Source: Alphaproteobacteria bacterium
Lineage (GTDB): Bacteria; Pseudomonadota; Alphaproteobacteria; Rhizobiales; Xanthobacteraceae
Assembly (NCBI GenBank): GCA_005883445.1
Contig: VAZL01000515.1
Span: forward strand, 1-22,528
Direction of reading: 5' to 3'
Length of the DNA stretch: 22,528 bases
The notes under the pieces are model-generated. The model was not told where the DNA came from. It did no database searches and saw nothing but the letters and a program-made list of their open reading frames with translations. Both the position numbers and the translations under genes were made by a program. Below, in pieces: positions 7,892 to 14,613 of the stretch (positions are counted from its first letter, which is position 1; each line of letters starts with the position of its first letter).

Positions 7892-9262
7892 GTGAATCTC
7901 CACGCCATGCTGCTCGAACGGCAGGCCGCGGGCCGTCCGGTTACCGTCGGCCTCATCGGGGCGGGCAAGTTCGGCACCATGTTTGCTTCCCAGGTGCGCC
8001 TGACCGACGCAATGCATCTCGTTGCGCTGGCCGACCTCGACGTCTCCCGTGCGCGCCGCCAGCTTCGCACCGCCGGCTGGAACGATGAATCGATTTCCGC
8101 GCCCTCGCTGGGGGATGCGCTCGCGCGGGGAATCACGCATGTGACGGAAGATACGGAAGCGCTGATCGCTTGCCCCGAGATCGAAGTCATCGTCGAGGCG
8201 ACCGGCGTCCCGGCCGCCGGCATACGCCACGCCTTGAGCGCAATCAGGCACGGCAAGCACATCGTGATGGTCAACGTCGAGGCGGATGCGCTTGCCGGTC
8301 CCCTGCTCGCGCGCAAGGCGAAGACCGCCAGCGTGGTCTATAGCCTCGCTTGGGGCGACCAGCCCGCGCTCATTTGCGAGCAGGTCGACTGGGCGCGCAC
8401 CTGTGGCTTCAAGGTGGTCGCCGCTGGCAAGGGCACGCGCTACGAGCCGCACTATCACCGCTCCACGCCCGACACCGTGTGGGACATTCTCGACAAATAT
8501 CTGTCGATCACCGACCGCAATTCGATCAATCCAAAAATGTTCAACAGCTTCGTCGACGGCACCAAGTCGGGCATCGAGATGACCGCCGTGTGCAACGCCA
8601 CCGGGCTCCTTCCGCAGAGCGGGGGATTGGGGTTTCCGCCGGCGACGCGCTTCGAGCTGGCGGACGTGTGCAAGCCGAAGGCGGCTGGCGGCACGCTCGA
8701 GAGGGCCGGCGTCACCGAAGTGACCTCATCGGTCTATCGCGACGGCCGCGACGTGCCGCATCATCTCGCGCTCGGCACCTACGTGGTGTTCGAGGGCGAG
8801 AGCGACTACGCGCGGCGCTGTTTCAAGGAATACGCGATGCTGCCGGACAAGAGCGGACGCTACGCCGCGCTGTACCGGCCCGTTCACATGATCGGGCTCG
8901 AGCTCGGCGTGTCGGTGGCGAGCGTCGCCTTGCGCAAGGAGCCGACCGGCGCGCCCACGGGCTTCCGCTCCGACGTCGCCGCCACCGCCAAACGCACGCT
9001 CAAGCAAGGCGAGGTACTCGACGGCGAGGGCGGTTTTTGCGTGTGGGGCAAGCAGGTCCCGGCCGCGCGCTCTCTCGCCGAGGGGCTGCTGCCGCTCGGG
9101 CTCGCCCATGAGGTCAGGCTCAAGCGCGGCGTCGCGGAGGGCGAGTGCTTGCGCTGGAGCGACGTCGACTACGACGAAAACGCGCTCGCCGTGAAGGTGC
9201 GCCGCGAGATGGAGGCGGCGTTCGGCCGGCCGAACGAGGCGGGCGACCCGTCGCCTGGCTGA
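7892..9262 (+). CDS. Homoserine-dehydrogenase-like NAD(P)-dependent oxidoreductase with SAF domain (DRL-type family)
   Basis: This 456-residue protein has an N-terminal Rossmann fold with GLIGAGKFGTMFASQV near residues 21-36 and IVEATGVPAAGIRHAL further on. A central catalytic region contains AAGKGTRYEPHYHRSTPDTV and FVDGTKSGIEMTAVCNATGL. The C-terminal SAF-type domain begins near TAKRTLKQGEVLDGEGG. This layout matches predicted homoserine dehydrogenases with a SAF domain (COG4091), a group that includes Brucella DRL, a second type of deoxyxylulose-5-phosphate reductoisomerase. Members act on different branched or phosphorylated polyol-type substrates, so the reaction here is not determined. 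The frame opens at TTG 7871, but GTG 7892 is preferred: CGGAG sits six bases before it and the family N-terminus (NLHAMLLERQAAGRP) starts there. The RpiR gene follows after 126 bases. Confidence 0.82.
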   Translation: MNLHAMLLERQAAGRPVTVGLIGAGKFGTMFASQVRLTDAMHLVALADLDVSRARRQLRTAGWNDESISAPSLGDALARGITHVTEDTEALIACPEIEVIVEATGVPAAGIRHALSAIRHGKHIVMVNVEADALAGPLLARKAKTASVVYSLAWGDQPALICEQVDWARTCGFKVVAAGKGTRYEPHYHRSTPDTVWDILDKYLSITDRNSINPKMFNSFVDGTKSGIEMTAVCNATGLLPQSGGLGFPPATRFELADVCKPKAAGGTLERAGVTEVTSSVYRDGRDVPHHLALGTYVVFEGESDYARRCFKEYAMLPDKSGRYAALYRPVHMIGLELGVSVASVALRKEPTGAPTGFRSDVAATAKRTLKQGEVLDGEGGFCVWGKQVPAARSLAEGLLPLGLAHEVRLKRGVAEGECLRWSDVDYDENALAVKVRREMEAAFGRPNEAGDPSPG

Positions 9263-9293
9263 CCGCCGACGTATCGGCCCGCTGCCTCACCCC

Positions 9294-9319
9294 TTCGTTG
9301 ACGGCAACGAATTTTGTTG
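9294..9319. promoter_or_regulatory. Overlapping inverted repeats ahead of rpiR, candidate operator
   Basis: TTCGTTG-ACGG-CAACGAA is a perfect 7-bp inverted repeat (9294-9311). Its right arm is shared with an imperfect palindrome CAACGAATTTTGTTG (9305-9319). A further GTTG half-site lies at 9337-9340. The cluster sits 70-95 bases before the RpiR start, and RpiR-type regulators commonly bind dyads upstream of themselves and of linked sugar genes. No matching site was found ahead of the oxidoreductase gene. Confidence 0.35.
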
Positions 9320-9388
9320 CAAGCATTCGGCGCCTCGTTGCATTTGAGCGCGCGCCGGACCGTTTGGGCCGCGGAAAGGAAGAGCGTG

Positions 9389-10303
9389 ATGGCCATCGCC
9401 AAAGCCGAGAAGGCCTCTACCGACGCCGTCGGCTCCGGCGATGTCATCGAGGAGCTGCGGCGCCGCTACGACGGGCTCACGCAATCGCAGAAGCGCATCG
9501 CCGAATACATCATCGCGCACTCGCACACGGTGGCGTTCTCCACGGTCGATCAGATGGCCGCGCAGCTCGACGTCAATCCCTCGACCATCGTGCGCTTTAC
9601 CTATCGGCTCGGCCTCGACGGCTTTCCGGATCTGCAGGAGCGAATGCGTGAACTCCTCCGCGGCCAACTCGCCCGCACCGGCGACCCGATCAGCGAAAGC
9701 AACGTCGCCAGTCACTTGGAGGGCACAAGTTTCGGCGCCTCGCTGAGCCGCGATTGGCAGAACCTGCATCACACCATCGCCGGCCTCGACGCCGCGGTCT
9801 TCGCCCGGGCGGTGAATATTCTGTCGCGCGCGCGGCGGGTTTACGTGGTCGCCGGATTCTCGACCTTCCCGATTGCGAATTACTTCGCGATCATCCTCGA
9901 CCGGCTGCGCAGCGACATTTCGCTGCTCGCGTCCAATGACGCCTTCGCGACGCCGCGGTTGGTCGAAATGAAGGCCGAGGATTGCTTGGTGGCATTCACC
10001 TTTCCGCGTTATGCCAGCGCGACGCATCGCATCGTCATGTGGGCGAAGGAGAACAAGGCCAAGGTCGTCGCCGTGACGGACTCGCCGATTTCGGCGGTCG
10101 GTCAGATCGCCGACGTGGTGCTGCTCGCGGCCTCGGCTGGACTGGGAATGCAGAATTCGCTGATCGCACCGTTGGCCGTCGCCAACGCGCTGCTCAACGG
10201 CGTGGCTGCGGCCAAGGGGACGAGCGCGCTGGAACGTTACGGCCGCCACGATCATTTGATGAAACGATGGGATGCGTTCCTGCTCAAATTGGGCGAGCGG
10301 TGA
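9389..10303 (+). CDS. MurR/RpiR family transcriptional regulator with SIS domain
   Basis: This 304-residue protein has an RpiR-type helix-turn-helix in the first 80 residues: LTQSQKRIAEYIIAHSHTVA, then STVDQMAAQLDVNPSTIVRF and GLDGFPDLQ. A SIS sugar-phosphate-binding domain follows (about 125-265), including ARRVYVVAGFSTFPIANYFA and LVAFTFPRYASATH. Such proteins sense phosphosugars or related metabolites and control linked catabolic genes. The frame is open from 9314. ATG 9389 is chosen because GGAAAGGAAGAG (9372-9383) is a fitting ribosome-binding site and the family N-terminus begins close by. It lies directly downstream of the DRL-type oxidoreductase on the same strand, which suggests that the gene is at least one of its targets. 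It converges on cofC. Confidence 0.92.
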   Translation: MAIAKAEKASTDAVGSGDVIEELRRRYDGLTQSQKRIAEYIIAHSHTVAFSTVDQMAAQLDVNPSTIVRFTYRLGLDGFPDLQERMRELLRGQLARTGDPISESNVASHLEGTSFGASLSRDWQNLHHTIAGLDAAVFARAVNILSRARRVYVVAGFSTFPIANYFAIILDRLRSDISLLASNDAFATPRLVEMKAEDCLVAFTFPRYASATHRIVMWAKENKAKVVAVTDSPISAVGQIADVVLLAASAGLGMQNSLIAPLAVANALLNGVAAAKGTSALERYGRHDHLMKRWDAFLLKLGER

Positions 10304-10398
10304 GGGGGCGCGCGAGGGATTTTTCGTCGTCTATGGGAGAGCGCGCGTATCGCCGCGCAGCGATGCGCCGCACCGGGTGGCTCAATCGTTTCCGTCGC

Positions 10399-11085
10399 TC
10401 ATCCCGTCGCCGTCGGCGACACCGTGTCGTGGAGAAGAAGGGGCCACTGCTCCAGCAACGCTCGAGTCCGCGTGGGCGAAGGGGCAGCGAGGAACAGCGC
10501 CAAGTCGTCGGGCGTGTCGATATCGAGCGCGATGCGTGGGAGCCGCACCACCGTCGGCTCGATGGCGCAGCGTTTGGCGGCGGCGAGATGCGGCAGGAAG
10601 CTGTCGGCGCCGAAGCGCAGCGGCACGGCGGCGGCCGGGGAGCACAGAATTGCATTGGAGCCGCGCTCGTCCCGCGCCGGCACGATGGTGAAGCCGCGCG
10701 CGCCGCGACCAGTGGCGTTGCGGTGAACGTCGATGAGGTGGCGGATGTCGTCGCCTTCGACCAGCGGAATGTCGCCCGGCAGCGTGAGCATGGCTTGCGA
10801 CGCGAGCTCTCGTGCCGCCCCCGCCACCGCGCCGGTGTGCCCTTCACGCGCGCCGGCGTTGGAGACGCGGGCGCCGTAGCGCGCCGCAATGGTCGCGGCG
10901 GCGGGATCGACCGTCACCGCGACAATGCCGGCGAGCTCGCGAACGCCGGTGAGCGTTGCCAGCACGTCCTCGAACATGGCGAGCGCCAATTCCTGCCGAC
11001 GCGCGGCGCAGAGCACGTCGGCGAGACGCCGTTTGGCGTCGCTCGTTTCTTTGATCGGCACCACGGCGTGGATGGGAGCATTCAT
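10399..11085 (-). CDS. cofC: F420 biosynthesis nucleotidyltransferase (2-phospholactate/phosphoenolpyruvate/3-phosphoglycerate guanylyltransferase)
   Basis: This 228-residue nucleotidyltransferase activates a three-carbon phospho acid with GTP, so that CofD can attach it to FO in coenzyme F420 synthesis. The N-terminus HAVVPIKETSDAKRRLADVL is the classical CofC start (vvPvK...AKxRL). LTLPGDIPLVEGDDI carries the metal-binding Asp of the GT-A fold. FTIVPARDERGSNAILCSP and LDIDTPDDLALFL are the remaining family signatures. The acid used (2-phospholactate, PEP or 3-phosphoglycerate) differs between lineages and cannot be told from the sequence by eye. Its ATG (11085-11083) overlaps the cofD stop as ATGA, so translation is probably coupled. 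It is the last gene of the cofE-D-C operon and ends 95 bases from the convergent rpiR. Confidence 0.92.
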   Translation of the reverse strand: MNAPIHAVVPIKETSDAKRRLADVLCAARRQELALAMFEDVLATLTGVRELAGIVAVTVDPAAATIAARYGARVSNAGAREGHTGAVAGAARELASQAMLTLPGDIPLVEGDDIRHLIDVHRNATGRGARGFTIVPARDERGSNAILCSPAAAVPLRFGADSFLPHLAAAKRCAIEPTVVRLPRIALDIDTPDDLALFLAAPSPTRTRALLEQWPLLLHDTVSPTATG

Positions 11086-12053
11086 GCGGTAGCCTTTGCC
11101 ACCGCGTCGGCGCTGGCGAGCACGTGGCGTGCCAGCTCCTCGCGATCCGCAAGCGTCGTCATCAGGGTATGCGCCAGCGTGACCGGAATGCCAAGCTCGG
11201 CAACAGCGGCGGCATCGGCGCGGTCGAGCACATAAGCGTCGAGTAGATCTCGGTAGCGGCGCGCCACCGCCCTTGCGCTCACCTCGAGCCCGAGCGCGGA
11301 CATCATCTTGGCGGTCGGCCCTTTGACCGCGCGGCCCGCGATGATGGGCGATACCGCCACCACCGGGGCGGCGGATCCGGCGATGGCTTCCCGCAGGGCG
11401 CCGACGGCGAGGATCGGCTCGATGCTGAGGAACGGATTGGACGGGCAGATCACGATCGCGCGCAGGCGGGGGTCGCGCAGCGCCGCGAGCACGTCGGGAT
11501 GCGCGCGCGCCCGCGCGGCGCCGTCGTAGGCGACCTCCAAGACCGTCGGCGCGCAGCGCCGTCGCACGAAATAATCCTGGAAGTCGAGCCAGCCCATATC
11601 CGTGCGCAGGCGCGTGCGCACGGTGTCGTCGGTCATCGGCACGAGGCGCGTCGCAATTTTGAGCCGACGGCAGAAATCGGCGGTGATCGCGGACAAGGCT
11701 TCACCCGCCGCGCGCCGTCGCGTTCGCTCCAGGTGGGTGGCGAGATCGCCGTCACCGAGCGCAAACCAGGTTTCGCCGCCGAGCGCCGCGAGCGCGGCCA
11801 TGAAGGTCCAGGTCTCGTCGCGCCGGCCCCAGCCGCGGCGCGGATCGGCGAGGCCGGCGAGCGTGTACATGATGGTGTCGAGATCGGGCGAGATGGCGAG
11901 GCCGAGATGCTCGAAGTCGTCGCCGGTATTGGCGACCACCATGAGGTCGGCGCCCGGCACGACGCGGCTCAGCCCGAGCGCGAGCTTGGCGCCGCCGACG
12001 CCGCCGCACAGCGCGACGACGAGGGTCTTGCGCGGGTCGCCGGCGGCGCTCAC
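11082..12053 (-). CDS. cofD: 2-phospho-L-lactate transferase (F420-0 synthesis)
   Basis: This 323-residue transferase moves the phospho-acid part of the CofC product onto FO, giving F420-0 or its dehydro form. Family marks are ALCGGVGGAKLALGL near the N-terminus, MVVANTGDDFEHLGLAISPD, LDTIMYTLAGLADPRRGWG, and ICPSNPFLSIEPILAVGALR in the second half. The reading frame continues open upstream to 12317, but that extension lies inside cofE. The start is taken as GTG at 12053-12051, which overlaps the cofE TGA as GTGA and places the glycine-rich loop at the usual distance from the N-terminus. At the other end its TGA overlaps the cofC ATG. Both overlaps are 4 bp, so all three cof genes appear translationally coupled. 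Confidence 0.95.
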   Translation of the reverse strand: MSAAGDPRKTLVVALCGGVGGAKLALGLSRVVPGADLMVVANTGDDFEHLGLAISPDLDTIMYTLAGLADPRRGWGRRDETWTFMAALAALGGETWFALGDGDLATHLERTRRRAAGEALSAITADFCRRLKIATRLVPMTDDTVRTRLRTDMGWLDFQDYFVRRRCAPTVLEVAYDGAARARAHPDVLAALRDPRLRAIVICPSNPFLSIEPILAVGALREAIAGSAAPVVAVSPIIAGRAVKGPTAKMMSALGLEVSARAVARRYRDLLDAYVLDRADAAAVAELGIPVTLAHTLMTTLADREELARHVLASADAVAKATA

Positions 12054-12811
12054 CGGAACAAGTCCTCCTCGGCCGAGCGGATCAGCGCGGCGGCGGGCGA
12101 CGGCGCTCCCGACCAGGCGAGGCCGCGCACCAGCACCGTCGGCCGCCCCTCGTCCCCCTGCCCCATGATGAGCGACGCGGCGCTGGCGATCTCGTCGGCG
12201 AATCCGGTTTGGGTGACGCGCAGCTCGTGCCCAAACAGATCGGGGCGCCCGCGCAAATCCATCAGCGCCGGCAGCCCGGCGGCGCCGAGCGCGACGCCGA
12301 CGGTGCCGCGCCGCCACGCGCGCCCCCAGCTGTCGGTGACGATGACGCCCGGCCGGCTGCGAAAGTGGGCGGCGAGCCGCTCGCGCAATCGAGCGGCGGA
12401 GGCATCCGGATCGCTCGGCAAAAGCAGCACGGGCTCGGCTGCGACGTCCGGGTCGATATTGGATCGATCGACGCCGGCATTCGCCATGATGAAGCCGAGC
12501 CGGTGCTCGACGATCAGCACGCCCGGCCGCTGCCGCACCACGCGCCGCGACTCCCCGAGGATGACCTCGACCAGACGCGGATCCTTGTTCACCTCGGCGG
12601 CGAGGCTCGCGGCGCGCGGCGAGGGCTTGACCTTTGCGAGATCGACGTAGCGCCCTTCCGCCTTGGACACGATTTTCTGCGCCACCACGACGACGTCGCC
12701 GTCCGCCGGCGCAAGGGCGTTGCGCTCGCAGGCGGCAATCAGCAGCCCGGCAAGGTCGTCTCCCGGCCGGATCATGGGAATGTCGGGAATTGGCGTCAGC
12801 GTAACCGCCAT
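12050..12811 (-). CDS. cofE: Coenzyme F420-0:L-glutamate ligase, single-domain form
   Basis: This 253-residue enzyme adds gamma-linked glutamates to F420-0 using GTP. Family signatures run through the chain: LTPIPDIPMIRPGDDLAGLL at the start, VVVVAQKIVSKAEGRYVDL, RLGFIMANAGVDRSNI, TDSWGRAWRRGTVGVALGAA, and ELRVTQTGFADEIASAASLI. The length is that of the stand-alone archaeal-type CofE. The nitroreductase-like C-terminal domain fused to it in actinobacterial FbiB is absent. ATG 12811 is preferred; GTG 12826 would add five residues. The gene is first in the operon and has 184 bases of non-coding sequence ahead of it, where its promoter should be. Its TGA is shared with the cofD GTG. Confidence 0.95.
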   Translation of the reverse strand: MAVTLTPIPDIPMIRPGDDLAGLLIAACERNALAPADGDVVVVAQKIVSKAEGRYVDLAKVKPSPRAASLAAEVNKDPRLVEVILGESRRVVRQRPGVLIVEHRLGFIMANAGVDRSNIDPDVAAEPVLLLPSDPDASAARLRERLAAHFRSRPGVIVTDSWGRAWRRGTVGVALGAAGLPALMDLRGRPDLFGHELRVTQTGFADEIASAASLIMGQGDEGRPTVLVRGLAWSGAPSPAAALIRSAEEDLFR

Positions 12812-12995
12812 CGCTGCCGAGCCCACCTCAACGCAACATCAACTGCGGCAACGAACCCCGCGTGGCCCCGCCGCCGGCGCTGCGGTCGGCCCATCCTACC
12901 CTGGATTTCTCCCAGGACGAGGCGGGTTGCCGCCATGGGACGAGGTCATCGCAGCCGCTTGCGCGCTTGCTCGCAGCGCGCGGCCGCGAGCACCA

Positions 12996-13778
12996 TCAGC
13001 GCATGGGCGCCGAAGAAGGGGGCGGGAGCGGCTTGCGGGCCAGGACGACATTATAGGCATTGCCGAATACGAAGATCTTCGACGTGCGCCAAATGATCGA
13101 TTCCAACTCCACCATCGTTCGCATCCGCAGCCGAAACTTCCACAACAGCAGGTGTTGAATGAAATTCCAGGTGATGCCCCAGGCCCAGAACGGGAGCCGC
13201 CGATAGCGGATCGGGCTGAAGCCGAGCCGGCGCAGCTTGAAAACGAGAAGGTTGGCGCCGAGAAAATTGTAGCGCCAATTCTCGAAGAACGCCGTGACGT
13301 TGCGATAGTCCTGTTCCCGACGACAATGATCGAGCGATCCCGGCGAACGGATCAACAGGCGTCCTCCGGGCTTGAGCGATCGCCAGCAGCGTGCCAGCCA
13401 AGCCTCCAGGTCTTTCGTGTAGCCGATGGATTCGAGCGCATAGATAGCATCGAAACTTTCGCCCGGGAGGTCGAGGCCGTCGAAATCGGCAACGACGACG
13501 CGTACGCGGCCGTCGAACTTCTCGAATTTCCGCCGGCAAATCTCCGCCTGCGCCGCGGAATTCGTCACGCACACGATTTCGACGCTGTAGCGACTGGCAA
13601 GATAGTCGGCCGCCGCCCCCGATCCGCATCCCAGATCCAAGAGACGCATGCCATCCGCCGGTTCGAGCAGGACACGTTCGGCGTCGTAAGGCTGCGTGAA
13701 GGCCGCACGGGGAAAAACGCACGTGCTGTAATTGTCAGCCTCGTCGCGATAGCGACCGAACACGTCGTCGGCGTCCAC
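12996..13778 (-). CDS. Class I SAM-dependent methyltransferase (probably missing its N-terminal anchor through a frameshift)
   Basis: From GTG 13778 the frame gives 260 residues. They include RLLDLGCGSGAAADYLASRY (SAM motif I, about 45-64), an acidic VVVADFDGLDLPGESFDAIY (motifs II-III) and ALESIGYTKDLEAW followed by LKPGGRLLI. The second half contains a hydrophobic, aromatic-rich part (about 190-215) that could lie against a membrane. The pattern is closest to methyltransferases acting on lipids or isoprenoids (cyclopropane-synthase/tocopherol-methyltransferase style), but no substrate can be assigned. GTG 13778 has no good ribosome-binding site. The natural start is probably GTG 13933 in the neighbouring frame, which supplies a membrane helix. 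A single missing base near 13775 would join the two into about 312 residues. It lies 184 bases upstream of cofE on the same strand. Confidence 0.75.
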   Translation of the reverse strand: MDADDVFGRYRDEADNYSTCVFPRAAFTQPYDAERVLLEPADGMRLLDLGCGSGAAADYLASRYSVEIVCVTNSAAQAEICRRKFEKFDGRVRVVVADFDGLDLPGESFDAIYALESIGYTKDLEAWLARCWRSLKPGGRLLIRSPGSLDHCRREQDYRNVTAFFENWRYNFLGANLLVFKLRRLGFSPIRYRRLPFWAWGITWNFIQHLLLWKFRLRMRTMVELESIIWRTSKIFVFGNAYNVVLARKPLPPPSSAPMR

Positions 13779-13933
13779 TCGACGAGCTGGCGCTCTTCGA
13801 ATTCATTCAACGCATGACCGATATTGCCGGCGTCCCGCGGATGGGTGACGAGGAGAAAGAGCATGTAATGAAACAAGTTATAGGCCGCGAACAATCCCAC
13901 CACGGTCGCCGCCAAGATCAACGCAATATCCAC
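13779..13933 (-). pseudogene. Out-of-frame N-terminal membrane-anchor segment of the methyltransferase
   Basis: From GTG 13933, behind a strong AAAGGAG, the frame encodes one hydrophobic helix (IALILAATVVGLFAAYNLF), then HYMLFLLVTHPRDAGNIGHA, then NEFEERQLVEW. After that the frame continues to a stop at 13565 as composition-shifted sequence opposite none of its own codon pattern. The methyltransferase frame carries on from the same point with DADDVFGRYRDEADNY. The well-placed ribosome-binding site and the sensible join argue for one original gene with a 1-nt loss rather than two overlapping genes. If it is real and not a sequencing error, translation would stop without making the enzyme. Confidence 0.65.
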
Positions 13934-13939
13934 GCATTG

Positions 13940-13946
13940 CTCCTTT
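13940..13946 (-). promoter_or_regulatory. Ribosome-binding site AAAGGAG that fixes the GTG 13933 start
   Basis: On the minus strand AAAGGAG ends six bases ahead of GTG 13933. It is one of the best Shine-Dalgarno matches in the window. It shows that translation is meant to begin in the membrane-anchor frame and not at GTG 13778, which has none. Confidence 0.7.
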
Positions 13947-14142
13947 CGAGTCTTGCCTTGCAATCTGTGCACGTTCTCACGACGGCACGGCGGTCGCGCG
14001 CAGCATTGCCTATCTCGCGATGATTTTCGCTGTCCCGCCGACGACTTCATACATCCTGTGGATTGGAAATACGACTGTTCTTCGGGCAATCCCGGCGGGC
14101 GAGGGGGTGATCCTTCCGGGGCAAACCACCTATGATGGCCGC

Positions 14143-14547
14143 ATGCGCCCGATACCGCTGGGAGCGAAGGGAACTTTCACGCTGCGCGTGACGCCCGCGC
14201 ATCTCGCCAACCAGTTCAAGGATGCGATGCTGCCGCCCGTGTTCGCCACGCCGATGATGATCCTGGCCATGGAAAACGCCGCGCTCAACGCCATCCGCGG
14301 CTACCTGGATCCGGGCGAGAGCGCGGTCGGCACCGCGGTCGACGTCCGCCATTTGGCGGCGACGCCGGTCGGGCACGAAGTGACGGCCGAAGCCGAGGTG
14401 ACCCGGGTCGACGGCCGCCGCGTCGCGTTCAACGTGACCGCGCGCGACGAGATCGAGGAGATCGGTCGCGGCACCCATGAGCGCGTGGTGGTCGACCTGC
14501 TCCGGCTCGCTGAACGGCTGTCCCGCAAAAGCAAATCCAAAGCGTAA
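14143..14547 (+). CDS. FlK-like hot-dog-fold acyl-CoA thioesterase
   Basis: This 134-residue protein resembles fluoroacetyl-CoA thioesterase FlK along nearly its whole length. Conserved stretches are PPVFATPMMILAMENAALNA, YLDPGESAVGTAVDVRHLAA, VDGRRVAFNVTARD and EIGRGTHERVVVDL. The catalytic residues known in FlK (Thr42, Glu50, His76) fall on Thr36, Glu44 and His70 here, all with the same offset of six, so the enzyme should be active. The two lid phenylalanines that I recall giving FlK its fluoroacetyl selectivity appear replaced (Asp27 and Leu30), so a general short-chain acyl-CoA hydrolase is more likely. The frame is open from 14020. ATG 14143 is chosen by agreement with the family length, although its ribosome-binding site is weak. 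It is divergent from the methyltransferase and converges on the hydrolase gene. Confidence 0.85.
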   Translation: MRPIPLGAKGTFTLRVTPAHLANQFKDAMLPPVFATPMMILAMENAALNAIRGYLDPGESAVGTAVDVRHLAATPVGHEVTAEAEVTRVDGRRVAFNVTARDEIEEIGRGTHERVVVDLLRLAERLSRKSKSKA

Positions 14548-14613
14548 AAATCTGCGACAGCCTTCCAGTTGGCATCGAAGCTCATAGCGCGCCGCCCGAG
14601 CGATGCGACGGCA

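Noticed and set aside
7892..9262. Naming the oxidoreductase homoserine dehydrogenase or DXP reductoisomerase
   Set aside because: The family is functionally mixed and the specific active-site residues cannot be assigned reliably by eye.
9982..12650. Long plus-strand open frames opposite the cof genes (417 and 383 codons)
   Set aside because: CofC, CofD and CofE are unmistakable on the minus strand and the opposing frames are composition artefacts.
12811..12996. Membership of the methyltransferase in the cof operon
   Set aside because: The 184 non-coding bases between them and the tight 4-bp overlaps only among the cof genes argue for a separate unit, though a shared transcript is not excluded.
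14143..14547. Naming the thioesterase a fluoroacetyl-CoA thioesterase
   Set aside because: The triad fits but the lid residues appear changed and no other organofluorine gene is nearby.
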